DNA of 64,000 bases from Channallabes apus (Eukaryota; Chordata; Actinopteri; Siluriformes; Clariidae): the NCBI GenBank assembly GCA_030522415.1, contig CM060107.1:24060571-24124570 (forward strand), given 5' to 3'. The notes under the pieces were generated by a model. That model was not told where the DNA came from and made no database searches. It saw only the letters and a program-made list of their open reading frames with translations. The translations under genes were made by a program, and so were the position numbers. Positions 33,559 to 45,987 of this stretch are shown here, in pieces (position 1 is the stretch's first letter; each line of letters begins with the position of its first letter).

Positions 33559-34276
33559 ATGTGGTATACACACACACTCATTGTTGATGTTTTAGAATCA
33601 TAAACCATAATCACTTGATTTTGTATCACCAGTGCAGTTTGAGAGAGGCTTATTATTTACTTTTGGGCCCTACCAAATACTCAATTTTCCTGATTCTCTC
33701 AAAAATTTTATTATATTTTTCTTGCTTTTAATTGCTTGCCCTATTTTTCTACTTAACAGAATTTTCTGGAGTGCACAGCACACTTAATCTGGACACACCA
33801 TTAAAGGATATTGCCTTTCAGCAATTAGTCTGATAAGAGGATCTGTCTATTAGTGTGTTCATTGCAGTATACTCACATAGCAAGCTCAACATGAGTAATC
33901 AGTGAAGAGCTCACAATCCAAAAAAAATTCACTACTTATGAATTCAACAGCGAAGACCCATATATTTGTGTGCATGCATAAAATCCTTGTCCTGCTTTGT
34001 TACAGGTTTGCGTAGATTTCATCCTTAAAGGCAGAATTTGCGTACGCATAAAAGTGTTCAGATTTATAAAACCATACGTACGTCAGAACCTGCGCAAGGT
34101 TCACTTTATGAATCACAATTATTTGAATATTGTGCGCAGGTGCACATGCTTATAGCTTACCCCAATCTCCTCCCGAATTAACCTTATTTGGAGGTTAAGA
34201 AAGCCTATTTTTTATATGTATGATCTCCCTGCATATTAATACGACCGATAATTGTCATTGATCTGTTTGGCTAAAA
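33559..34276. other. Unassigned stretch between gypsy LTR and Harbinger 2
   Basis: AT-rich, no gene. A segment near 34030-34140 (TTTGCGTACGCATAAAAGTG, ACCATACGTACGTCAG) has several short palindromes and could be a subterminal region of the second Harbinger. I could not find matching ends. Confidence 0.4.
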
Positions 34277-35330
34277 ATGGAAGAACAGAAACGAAAAGCA
34301 AAAGAAAGAAACTTAACCAACTGCAAGATGGAGGTACTGCTGTCTGAGTTTTATTTGGTGGGCTCTCTGCGGGCATTTCAAATAAAAGAAAGATGTTAGA
34401 ATGGGAGCAAGTAACAGAAGCAGTCAATGCTGTTACCTCGGTGCCTCGCACAGTCCAAGAGACAAAAAAAATGGTCTGACTTAAAAGTTGTCGTAAAAAA
34501 AAGAATATGTGCACACAGGCGCAGTATCGTAACAACTGGTGGTGGTCAAGGAATCACTGACCTCTCAGCCTTTGATGCAAGGGTGGGTGCGATTATAGGG
34601 GAAACAAGATTAAGTGGATTTCTTCCAGAATTCCAAGGTGATATGAATGTGATTTGCGATGATGATGGTAAGTAATTGATTTATCTACACATTATATAAG
34701 TTTTTGTCTGTTTAAAATTCTGCTTTTTTATTGTGGATAATTTAAATCAACCAATTCAAATTCCGTGGAAGTGGAAAGTCCTAAAATATCCAAGTGTCAA
34801 ATCTAGCAATAGATGCAGCTGCCCTTAGGATATACGTTTATTAAAATAGTTGATTTTCCTGTTTATTCATATGCAAAAAATGTAACTTAAAAAGACAAAA
34901 GCAAGTCATCAAGTTCACACTTTATTTCACACATTTACAGATATGCAATACAACCTTTTTGTATTTAAACGTTTTATAATGATTAAAGGAAAAGGTAATC
35001 CTGGAATGCCTTCAAGCCCGGTGAGTGGTCCTAGTGGGGTAGACATTGGATGTAGGCTTAGACCCTATGTGCCACCACCGCCGCCATCCTGTGTGCCTTC
35101 ACCACCATCCAGTGTGCCACCACCGGCATCTTGTGTGCCTCCAACAATGTCCAGTGTGCCGCCATCATCAAATGCCCAAGCAACCCCATCCTGTGCGCAA
35201 TCCAGTGCATCATCATCCTTTGTGCGACCACCGAGCGCTGGTAACTCAAGGCGTGTACTGATGGAAGAAGTCATGCAGACCCAACGTCACATGGTTCATG
35301 CTGTTAATGCACGGTGTGTTCCGCACTAAA
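34277..35330 (+). pseudogene. Harbinger 2 Myb/SANT-like protein (NAIF1-like domain), decayed
   Basis: The first exon (34277 to about 34671) has the NAIF1-like Myb domain: KMEVLLSEF, then MLEWEQVTEAVNAVTSVPRT, WSDLKVVVKKRICAHRRS and TGGGQGITDLSAFDARV. Two frame changes near 34395 and 34470 break it. A GTAAGT donor follows at about 34671. The second exon (about 34942-35330) is proline-rich with repeats of PPSCVP/PPSSVP type and a helix MEEVMQTQRHMVHAVN. Such proteins partner the Harbinger transposase. Confidence 0.7.
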
Positions 35331-35413
35331 AGAAATAAAAACAATTTTGTCAGAAATAAGTGGGTCACTTAAAGAACTTGTGAAAAAAAAAAAGTTTGAA
35401 TTCACTTGCCTTT

Positions 35414-35785
35414 TTACATTCCATTTATTACATTTATATGCCGCTGTATTGCCATAGCATTATGCACTGCATTAGAAGGGCCAGAGTCAGGTTCATTATC
35501 TTCAGTATGGCCATTCGATGGAACAGGTATACCATTCTTTTGAGCAATGTTGTGCAACACTGCGCAAGCCACCACAATGAGGCAAACCTTTGTTGGGCTG
35601 TACAATACTGTGCCACCAGACGTATCCAAGTACCTCCAGCATCCTTTTAGCAGACCAATAGTGCGTTCAACCACTGAACGCATCCTGCAATGCTTCGCGT
35701 TATAACGCCCTTCTTGTTCGGTTTGGCGTCTAGTTAGTGAAGTTAGCAGCCACGTTCTAAGGGGATAACCACTGTCTCCTTAGAG
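35414..35785 (-). pseudogene. Harbinger 2 transposase, last exon
   Basis: On the minus strand an acceptor (ACCTCTAAG) is followed by GDSGYPLRTW, then SVVERTIGLLKGCWRYLD with the third catalytic acid (Glu) and VACAVLHNIA. These are the C-terminal HARBI1 family motifs. The upstream intron was the landing site of the Tc1 element at 35863. A stretch at 62640-62860 beyond the Tc1 may be an earlier exon. Confidence 0.72.
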
Positions 35786-36546
35786 GTAAAACATTTACAT
35801 TTTTTTTTTAAAGAAATTATAACAAAACAATGAATGTAAATACAATGGGACAATTTAATATACAAACCAGATTCCAAAAAGGTTGGGACACTAAACAAAT
35901 TGTGAATAAAAGCTGAATGCAATGATGCGGAGATGGCAAATGTCAATATTTTATTCAGAATAGAACATAAATCACGGAACAAAAGTTTAAACTGAGAAAA
36001 TGTATAATTTTAATGGAAAAATATGGTGAATCAAAATGTCATGGTGTCAACAAATCCCAAAAAAGTTGGGACAGGCCATTTTTACCACTGTGTGGCATCT
36101 CCCCTTCTTCTTACAACACTCAACAGACGTCTGGAGACCGAGGAGACCAGTTTCTCAAGTTTAGAAATACAGTGGGTGCACAGGCAGTATGCGACTTCTA
36201 CCGTCGCAGCGTATGGCGTCAGCATTTGGGTTTGTGCGTTTGCTGGCTTTTACCACTGAGTGGCGCTATATAACTATAGACTGACGCCTCAGGCATCAGC
36301 TCGTTCTCTCCAGGCTTAATGAGGCACAGGTCGTCCACAGCTGCACGTCGTTGCAGATAAAATAAAGTGAAACATTGTAAATAAACGAATTCATAATCAC
36401 AGTAGTAACATTACAGTACAAATTTATAATTAAAATTAAATTCAGTTTTTTAGGATCGAATTTAAGCAACATAAACGTTGTAAACTGTGTAATTATAGTA
36501 GAAAGGCTACACGTGTAGGGTCTTGTGTCATCTTAGAGCTTTCATA

Positions 36547-37107
36547 AGACTCATAAGACTCTACTTTTATTTAGGTGCACACACAATGACGAAAAAACTT
36601 TATGATTTTGTTAAATAAATAAAGTAAACGGGGTTCTGTATTGATTTTGGTGCGTCAGAAAATGAACCCAAACTCCGTGTATACTCGCCGCACAGACGTG
36701 AAAAATATATACTTATAGAAAGAGAAATATCTGCTTTAATAAAAACTAATGAAAAAAAAATTAGATTATGTAATTCGTATGAGAAGTGAATTATAGGCGC
36801 GCTCACTGATGACGAGATGACATGATCAGCACAGCCGTAACCAAAGGAATCACTAACTTATCAATGAATTATTAAAATGGTCAGAGTGAGTTTCCTGGCT
36901 GTTTTAACAAATATTTGAAGTAGATAACAGTAGCCCACATTTATAAAAGCATTTTTATTTATATAAAACTATAAATAAAAAAAATAATAATAATACGGCA
37001 TTTATTATTAGGTGTGCCCGCTGCCAAAGTTCTTCAGTAACAAACCTATAAAACATGTACATCTGTATGAATAAATTGTTTAAATGTGATCAGTGATTTA
37101 TGTAAAT
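36547..37107 (+). repeat. Direct duplication in copy 3, first unit
   Basis: From AAGACTCTACTTTTATTTAG to TGTAAATGACTCAGTTT. The second unit is 37278-37783 plus 47579-47652. The first unit is uninterrupted at CAAACCTATAAAACATG and so preserves the empty target of the CACTCT element. Confidence 0.88.
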
Positions 37108-37277
37108 GACTCAGTTTAGATGTAAGTAAATGCTAGGGACTGACATCGGCGTGCGTTTCTCCCAGCGCCGCATAGCGCTTATTTAACACCATTAATATGT
37201 GTTTGCTGAAAGAGATATCTAATCTCTCATATCGGCGCGCGCGTTCATCTGACTTTAGATCAAAACTCGGCAAAGTT

Positions 37278-37783
37278 ATAAGACTCTACTTTTATTTAGG
37301 TGCACTCACAATGACGAAAAAACTTTATGATTTTGTTAAATAAATAAAGTAAACGGGGTTCTGTATTGATTTTGGTGAACTTGAGCGCGTCAGAAAATGA
37401 ACCCAAACTCCGCGTATACTCGCCTCACAGACGTGAAAAATATATACTTATAGAACGAGAAATATCTGCTTTAATATAAACTAATGAAAAAAAATATTAG
37501 ATTATGTAATTCGTATGAGAAGTGAATTATAGGCGTGCTCACTGACGACGAGATGACATGATCAGCACAGCCGTAACCAAAGGAATCACTAACTTATCAA
37601 TGAATTATTAAAATGGTCAGAGTGAGTTTCCTGGTTGTTTTAACAAATATTTGAAGTAGACAACAGTAGCCCACATTTATAAAAGCATTTTTATTTATAT
37701 AAAACTATAAATAAAAAAATAATAATAATCTGGCATTTATTATTAGGTGTGCCCGCTGCCAAAGTTCTTCAGTAACAAACCTA
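37278..37783 (+). repeat. Direct duplication in copy 3, second unit (interrupted)
   Basis: Matches 36547-37050 with small differences. It breaks at CAAACCTA where the CACTCT element entered, and its last 74 bp lie at 47579-47652. Confidence 0.88.
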
Positions 37784-38225
37784 CACTCTAAAAAATGCTG
37801 GGTTGTTTTTTCTACCCAAACGCTGGGTTGCCGTTGTTGGGTCATTTTTCTGGGTTATTTTCAGAGAGTTGGGTAGTTTTTGTGTAACCCAGCTGCTGGG
37901 TTGAAGTTTGCTTGGCCCCTCCCCCAAAGTTCACCGGTGGATTCAGCGGCTGTCACTCAGCTTCGTGTCTCTTGAGCTCTCACACCGCTGATGACGGTTC
38001 ATCCTCCTCGGACATTTAAGGGAAAATGGCGTTAAATACAAGGTCTGTATACACATGTTCACTCACCTAATGCACATATGACTGAAAAATTATTACTATA
38101 TGTAACATTTATTACTGTTACCGTGTTAAGGTTACACACAAACTTTCCGGCTGGTCTGAGGTACTGGATGATAATTTAGCTGAGAATAGCTACTAGCCAC
38201 CCCACCTGTGTATGAAAGAAACGGC

Positions 38226-38659
38226 TGTGGTGGAAATTCTGAAACCAATATAAAGACAAGTAATCCATACACTGGGTAAGAGCAAAGTAACAAAGGTTTT
38301 ATTTTAAACTTCTGCAGAAGGACCAGTCTCATACAGCAAACAGTTGCAGCATAGAGAAAGGTGATCTCTTTCTCTAGCTGCCCTATTTTATACACAAACA
38401 TCTCTGTTAACATAATCAACGCCCCGTACGTGAAGTTCCTACATTCAAACTCATGACTCTTTATCTGCCCCAGACTAGATGTCCATACCTTATCATTTAT
38501 TCAGGGACAACTACAATCAGGTTGTTTCTATTCTGTTCTCGGCCTTGTGTCTCTAAGCTTCGACAACTAAGTTCAAACTTCTAAGGCCTACGTTACACAC
38601 TTACTACAAGAATCAAATAGAATTAATACATATAATTAAAATATGATTTTTCCATTACA
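38226..38659 (-). repeat. Retrovirus copy 1, 3' LTR
   Basis: On the minus strand it starts TGTAATGGAAAAATCATATT and ends TTTCCACCACA. It has a TATA-like TATAAAATAGGG and an AATAAA polyadenylation signal downstream of it. The purine tract AAAAGGGGGAGTT lies just before it at about 38660-38672. Confidence 0.92.
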
Positions 38660-39046
38660 AACTCCCCCTTTTGTCATTCTATGACAACCTAAATATTTTA
38701 ATTCTACAATTCAAAACAATACTAATAAGCTATGCATTAGGTAAATTTCATCAGATATTGTCTCTCCAATCTGGGTTTTTAACAACATCACCACTAGCAC
38801 TCTAATGCACACAGAGGACACTACAGCTGTCTTTATGGGGATAGACCCCTGACACAAAAGCATAAAAAAAAAATTGCAACCTACTTAAATATACATGCTT
38901 GACATTTCTCTAAAGATTTACATTATGTCTTCTTCCATATCATGATCTAAACATTCAAAATGATAGTCACCGGAATTTTGAACTCTGTCAGAAGTCGGGT
39001 CGTCCCAGTCCGTTTTCCGTTTTATGTTGTCAGTCTGTCTTAACAT

Positions 39047-40265
39047 TTAATAATTTACTGTGTTCAGAACTAGTCCCTGTATACATCTGTAAATACAGGG
39101 AGTTATACAGAGGCCTAACAAGATTATAATCCCAATTGGTAGAACACTATAAACCAGCCAATAACCCCAGCCTCCCCATAATTGCGTTAACCACGAGATC
39201 CAAGACTCTACTTGGGGAGGTGGTTGCAAAGCCTTCTTCATGCGGTTTATGATGTTGCTGATATTCTGATGATCGTCAGGAATATAAAAACAACAAGAGG
39301 TGTTTAGAACTTTACACACTCCACCTCTCTCGGCCAGTAAAATATCCAGAGCCATTCTATTTTGAATCGTGATCTCTCTAACCTGCTTAAGTTCATCATT
39401 TACTAACTGCAAGGCATTTACGGTGTCATTTTTTAGTATCAGTAACATGTATGCTAAACCATTTACCTTGTTTAGGGCTACAGCTGTTCCTCCGCCGAGG
39501 AAGAGTGACCAGCCTACATTTGCTCCTGGGCTAGTCCATGGGTTTCCTAAAGTGTAACCATGAAATTTAATAGGGACATCTCTTTTTCTTCTATTCTCTG
39601 ACATCCGTGGCCCCCACGGATTTTCTGTGTGTACTGACACACTAGGAGTTACATATGCAGGATAACATGAGCCTGTCCAATTGAAATACCTTAACAGGCA
39701 ATGGGGAACAATAGCTCCCTGGGGCATCAAAACATAGGTTATTGGAATAATTACACTCAGGGACTGCTGGGTTTGGCCTCCCTGTTTGTTTGTAGTATTC
39801 AGATATCTGTAAGATGGCCATGGTGGTTATCGGTATAATACAAGACGTGTTGTCTGCATTTGCTTCTGCTGCTGTGACATTACTGTATTTAGGGGCAGTG
39901 CTACCCAGCACGAGGACATGACATGGCATACACAACACAAGAGGTTGTGTATGTCTGTTATATTATCAGCAATGTCTAATGATAGGGCACATTCCCAATT
40001 TCCCTGCACATCTATTGAGATTAGTGTTATGCCTTTTTATCATGCTGTCTCTTCTCTTCTCTAGTTAAATGCATTGGCTTGAGTTTGTTAAATAGACTTT
40101 ACCATCGCCGTTTCTCTCCGAATTCTCAATAAGTGGGCACATCAGGGTAACCATAACTATTTTTATTCCTAAAGTTACCCAAATTGCTTTGGGGTGTTTT
40201 CTCATTTGTAACCAAGTGTCCAGTCCAGCTAATTCAATGTCTGTAGTGTGAATAATCTCAGTCAC
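39047..40265 (-). pseudogene. Retrovirus copy 1 env, broken
   Basis: Readable in four overlapping pieces (40265-40065, 40009-39827, 39938-39642, 39730-39047). About 290 bp of the surface subunit are missing near 39690 compared with copy 2. The transmembrane subunit is largely kept: furin-type site RRKR, CX6CC motif and a hydrophobic anchor near the end. The protein cannot be made whole. Its last codons stop 27 residues earlier than in copy 2. Confidence 0.85.
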
Positions 40266-40356
40266 TAATATTCTCCGTCCTCTAAAACAGTCTTCTATCC
40301 TGTCAGTAGTTACAACACTTACTTTTAACTCTAATTACTTTTATATGTCACCAATG

Positions 40357-43300
40357 TTACTCAGTGCTACTGCTACTTTGACACCTTACAATTTCTTCAT
40401 GTGTTGTCCTCAAATGTAGTGTACTTATTGTTGTGATGAATTTGAGTGGAGAGTTGTGGTTCTGCGTTGTTCCTGTCACTCTAGTTGGTTCTTCTGACCC
40501 ATGCACTTTGCGTACAGGTGAGGGTCTGTTGGGGTTTACAGGAGAGGTTACTAGCACGTCACTGTTCACCCTTGGTGACCTCGGTGTTGATTTCTCTTAG
40601 GTTTTGGAACATGTTTGGGGTAGCTGGCGTGTACCCTCATCTCTGTTTCCACTACTTTGACTTCTTTTTGTGGTGTTAGGAGCACTGTCAGTGGGCCTGT
40701 AATAAAAATAAATCCTCAAAGAGTTTTGCACAATAACATAACATTTCATCTTCACAATGTCCTTTTACTTTTTGTGTGCTCTGGCTTCATCTTAATTCCT
40801 TTATCTACAGTACAGTATGTTATTAGTAACACAAATGCACATACTATCGCTTATTCCCCCTTTTGACACATGGTCCTTACACGTGTGTCAACTTAGCATA
40901 GAAAGAAAATAGCTTTATAGGTAGACATTATAGGTATAAATAGCTTTATAGGTAGACATGGCTTGTGATTGGGGTCGTACCAAACACCTTCTGTCAAAAC
41001 ACATCCCGCTCTTCTCCAGACTGTTTCCTCTCCTGGAGTGACTGTAGCTCTGAAGCTCTTCAAGGTTAGCTGTGGGGGTGAGAGCATTAGACACACACAT
41101 GTTATGGTTATAGGAAAGGGGAAGTTTGGCCACGGCCTTCACTGCTGCATCTGCTTTTCTGAAATAGAATCTAATTTGTTAGTTTGAGCAATGAGCATGA
41201 CATTTACACTATTTAAATTTCATGTGCTATCACCAGGACAAACTCCTGTTAGCACCTATTTCTCTATCACAAAATATTGTTCCATCCACGTTCATTTTAT
41301 ATCCGGATTCTGTAGTGGCGCTTACTGTGGATCAATCCTAGTGGAACAAAGTTGTTTAACAGTGAAAGAAAGGAGTTAGAGGGTTAGAACTATACATCTT
41401 TCCACATTGATATTTATAATTTAGTATTGTACTTTAACCACTCTGTTGCAAATAAGTGTGATTCTTCTCTGTATAAAAGATACTGAAACTTCATGAACTA
41501 GAAATGTCAAATTACTGTAGCCCACTATACATCTTTATTCTATACCTGCCTTCTCAGCTTCTGGTACTGGACATAAACACATGGGTGATGCTGCTGCTAC
41601 AGGATCTGATTTGGCTGAGAATTGAGATAAAGATCTCATTGTTTTTCTCTCTTTCTCTCTGTTTTTTTTCTGCAGCCAGTCTGAAATCATGCAACAATTC
41701 TTTTCATCAACAGTTTTTGTAAAAGGCCTTTTATAATTTGAAATGTCCAATACTAAAGTAATTTATACTGCCAAATTTGATTCAATTAAAGATTGTTCTT
41801 GCTTCCGGAGTTCAACTAAGTGCACTGTGGGCCAGTAGACCCTTCCCATGAGTGTATTGCTCACTGGGGCCTCGAGGATTGTATGGATCAAATTAACTTT
41901 TCTGCAATAAAACACTTTTACTTTTTACATTTCTACTTTAGCGTCAATTTTCTTATTTGTTTTAGAATATTTTGGACTACTACTGTACTTGGATCCAAAG
42001 TTTTATCTTGTCCCAAAACAATTTGACCTAAGACTTGTATGTGCGAATTGTAGCTTTGATATGGTTTGCTTTATGACCTTGTTCTGCTGGACAATAAGAA
42101 GTTGCTGATGTTTACCATGACAACAGCTTTAAAATAAAGAATTAAACACTGGAATTATTTCAGTTAAAGACTCGGGTAGATACAGTATGAAGTTTGTAGG
42201 GCCTAAATTTTACTTTGGGGTGATCACCGCCAGTTCACTTCCCTTAATTAAACCTACATCGTGCTTGCCATTTGCCCATACATTTTAGTGAGTAATTATA
42301 AACATATATTCTTTTTAAAAAAGAAAAGAAAAAGTTCCGCATGCTGATAACTTAATTTTTTCTGCCTGGCCAGGTCTTGTGACTGTAGGTACTGTAATAT
42401 ATACAGTTCTTTTATACTTTAACACATGATTTTTCAGCATTGCATCAGCATTTGTTTCTCTGTGGCTGTAATGTAATGTCAGATAAGACGTTCATTCTCA
42501 ATCACTCTCATTCATACCACATGTCACTCAAAGGCCCAATATTTATTTATTTTATTTTTTCTCCCTCATCCTTATTACTTTTATCCAATAACACATTAGG
42601 GGTGTCCCTACTGTGATTAAGCGACATTACTGTGACACTTTACTGTGCTACATTTTCTCACACTCCTTATCTCTACATTAACTACACATCTGAGCTTATC
42701 TTTAAAAAAATGAGGTATGTGACACACAGTGTAATGTATTTACTGGCATACTGTATATTTGTCTATCATCGTAGCATTTACTGAACTCACAGTTGAAGTG
42801 CAGAGCTTCCATTCATACACATACAACAGGGGCAACGGATCACATTTCACAAGAGTGAAATCCTCAGGCTCAATACTGGTTTAGTCTCAAGAGATTTATA
42901 CCTAATTTACATATGAAATCTTCACCCCAATAGATTTACTGGGCAGCAATAAGAGCAAAAAATCTAAATTTATCATGTACACCTGGAAAAAGCCACACAC
43001 TTGTCTTTATGAGGCTCTTTTCAGCTGCATGTCCTGAAGTGCCCACAGAGTTCAGGAATCTGCCACCCTGTTTCACTAAACTGTCAAATTCACACACTTT
43101 AATGACTGAATGACCTGCATGGAATGTAGCAAAATTAATTTTGTTTGTCATGGAGCTGCAATTCCATTGTTGGCATTTTACTGATACTGTATACTTCAAG
43201 ATCATACGTACAGTAGCATGTGTGGATGTTTCTAAGATACAAACGTGAATTGAATCATTGAAAAAGATAGCAAGCTTTTCTTCATTGCGATCAGAGCAAG

Positions 43301-43376
43301 AAGTGTTAGTAGGAAAAACATTTTTTGACTCACCCTCTCCTTCGGGTCTGCTCCCCACGCCCCCGGCCTTTTTCTG
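40357..43376 (-). pseudogene. Retrovirus copy 1 pol, heavily deleted relic
   Basis: Only scraps line up with copy 2: the start after gag and the segment around RFLNSVGTSG (42936-43358, protease catalytic motif lost), a RNase H/connection scrap (41535-41750), a scrap before the integrase (40893-41142) and the leader of env (40357-40569). RT and integrase catalytic centres are not found. Stretches between, for example 42000-42900, are unrecognised and AT-rich. Confidence 0.7.
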
Positions 43377-44654
43377 TCAATTTCCACCCTGATCCTCACC
43401 TCTCCTAATCCATTCCTCTCCTCTGCTCCTTCTCGGACAGTCTCTAATCCAATGGTCTTCACTTCCACATGCATAACAGCCATTTGTTCTCCCACGTCCA
43501 CGGCCTCCTCGTCCTCTTCCACGTCTCCTGTACTGTACATCCGCAGTTTGTCTTACCATCTGCAACACTGCCAGCTGTGCATTGTCACTCTGGTCTTCTC
43601 TCTTCTTGTTGCGCTTATCTTTTTCTTGTGATACCAGCTTTTCCGCGTGTATTGCATGTTGTTCAATGAGACTAAGTTTTCCAGTGTCCCATCCAACACA
43701 TGTGTTTTTCACCTTCTGAGCGATGTCCTCCTGTAATCCATTTATGAAACTGTTCCTCAAATGTGCTTCATACGGTGAAATTGCTGCCACAGACATGTCT
43801 GCAGGCCTCTCCAACCCGCTGTTTGCATCATGTACCTCAGTGAGGCGGGTGAGATAGTGTGACACGCTCTCTCCTGGTTGTTGTTTGCACATTGATATTT
43901 TAGTCATATCCATTTTTGCTGGGAACGCTTCTTTACACGCTGCTGTAAGGCACACCACAAAACCGTTAAATGCTTGGTTTTCTTCATGATCAGCCTGAGC
44001 TCGCCGTGCGAAAACATTGTCCGTTGGCCAGGAATACTTAATCTTTGCAAAGTCCGCACCTAGTTTTCTCCCCAAAAGTCGTCGCATTTCATAAGATGTC
44101 GGGCGAAACTCTGAGCAAAATCTGCTCATTTCATCACCGAATTTCTGTCCTCCCCCCTCTCTCGGGTCTGGGAGTTGTCCATGTGCATTTTCGATGTCCT
44201 TTATTGTCCATTGTCGGTGAACAAGCATCACTGTGCCATCCGCCCCTGCTACTTCCATCATTGGAGCAGTGATTACTTGATGAACACTTCCTGTAGCTCC
44301 TAAGAGTTCCTCTCTCTCGTCCTCGCTGTCATCAGGTGGTGGTTGTCGATCAGCCTTTTCTCTTTTCAGCTGAGCCTTGGTTCGAGTATGTGACGAAATT
44401 GGAGACAGAGCCGTGCTTGCTGTGCTGGCTGTGCTTGCTGTGCTGGGGCCTGGGGCCTGCCGAGAAGTCTCTTGTCCATGTTGTCTTACTGGATCTGCTG
44501 AAGGGGCTATCTGTCTAATAGCTGGGGGTCGCGGGGGGCAGCCGTCCAGGTTGGGATCTGAAACAAACTTAACACACTGAAAAGGATCAATGTTTTGTGC
44601 TTGCATTTTAGGTTGTATGCGTTTTTCTCTTCTGTTTCTGCTTCTGCCTTCCAC
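43377..44654 (-). pseudogene. Retrovirus copy 1 gag, N-terminus lost
   Basis: An open frame of 425 codons matches copy 2 gag from the matrix-capsid spacer to the end, including KQQPGESVSHYLTRL, the RG-rich stretch and a single CCHC knuckle CYACGSEDHWIRDC. The first part, including the expected myristoylation site, is replaced by decayed sequence (44655-44880). The frame ends with the same TGA that precedes pol in copy 2. Confidence 0.85.
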
Positions 44655-44880
44655 ATATTAAATCCTACCCAATTAATGTTTACTTTGTTTTTCTTTTTGT
44701 TATTGTAATTATCTATCTACACATGATTCACACATCCACAACTCAAAAGCAATCTCAGTAATTAATAATTCTACATTTCTCTTTTTTTTTTCTTTTGTTT
44801 TCCCTGGATTTCCACATTTCTCAAACATAATTTAGATGTTATCTTTACCATGATTTTTACTTGTCAATTCACACGTGCCA

Positions 44881-45553
44881 CTAACTCACAGTGAGCTCTC
44901 ACAGTCTCCTTGACTGCTACCGGTGCAGCAGTTTGCACTCTGCCATAAAGTCCTCTTGACTTTACCGGTGCACTTTACACTCTACCTTAATTTACCTCAA
45001 CAGTCCCCTTGACTGTTTTTCCCGTAAAGTCCTCTTGACTTTTACGTGTGCACCTTGCAACCCTGCACTCTGACTTGCTTTTACCTCCGGAGGTCCTCAC
45101 ACCGAGCACGTCTGCTGCGGGGCCAAGTTTTTCGGAAACGAGGCGAAACCAGTACCCTATCTCTCTCTTTTGTGCGCTTTTGCACTTTTTTGGGTACTTT
45201 TCACGAATCCCAGACTCGTGTGATAGATCCAAGTTTAAATCTATCCCAGCCACTGTGAGAAAGTGCACTTAATACTCAATTACAACTTACTTTAACTTTA
45301 ACAATTACAACTTACTTTAACTTTAACAATTACAACGTAAAGACTTACAAATTAAAAAATTTCCTTACCACACTATTTTAGTTCTTTTAACTCCGGTGTT
45401 GAGGTGACATGGTGAATCCCCGGTCCTCTCACGCTCGATTGCCAATTAAGAGTTTGAGATGAAGTGAAAAGCCTTCAAGGCGTCAGCGCTTACGCCTCCC
45501 CGGGATTCTCCAATGCCTTCCTCAAACACGGAGAACTGCCGACAACGCCAAGT
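44881..45553 (-). promoter_or_regulatory. Retrovirus copy 1 leader
   Basis: Non-coding leader between 5' LTR and gag. It contains the same series of short hairpins as copy 2 (for example GTAAAGTC ... GACTTTAC), a likely packaging/dimerisation region. Directly after the LTR, TTGGCGTTGTCGGC holds the primer-site position; I cannot assign the tRNA. Confidence 0.65.
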
Positions 45554-45987
45554 TGTGGTGGAAATTCTGAAACCAATATAAAGACAAGTAATCCATACAC
45601 TGGGTAAGAGCAAAGTAATAAAGGTTTTATTTTAAACTTCTGCAGAAGGACCAGTCTCATACAGCAAACAGTTGCAGCATAGAGAAAGGTGATCTCTTTC
45701 TCTAGCTGCCCTATTTTATACACAAACATCTCTGTTAACATAATCAACGCCCCGTACGTGAAGTTCCTACATTCAAACTCATGACTCTTTATCTGCCCCA
45801 GACTAGATGTCCATACCTTATCATTTATTCAGGGACAACTACAATCAGGTTGTTTCTATTCTGTTCTCGGCCTTGTGTCTCTAAGCTTCGACAACTAAGT
45901 TCAAACTTCTAAGGCCTACGTTACACACTTACTACAAGAATCAAATAGAATTAATACATATAATTAAAATATGATTTTTCCATTACA
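45554..45987 (-). repeat. Retrovirus copy 1, 5' LTR
   Basis: Same length as the 3' LTR. The only difference I see is AAGTAATAAAGG here against AAGTAACAAAGG there (plus-strand reading). Confidence 0.92.

Larger units (their letters stand above)
38226..45987 (-). mobile_element. Endogenous retrovirus copy 1 (class I, gammaretrovirus/epsilonretrovirus-like), defective
   Basis: Two 434 bp LTRs enclose a leader, gag, a wrecked pol and a damaged env. The 4 bp duplication CGGC flanks it (38222-38225 and 45988-45991). Compared by eye, the two LTRs differ at about one position, so the insertion is young, yet most of pol is missing or unrecognisable. It belongs to the same family as the copy at 50941. 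Confidence 0.9.

Noticed and set aside
34943..35329. Proline-rich frame as a collagen-like or mucin host gene
   Set aside because: The C-terminal helix MEEVMQTQRH and the upstream Myb-type exon with matching splice sites place it in the Harbinger partner gene.
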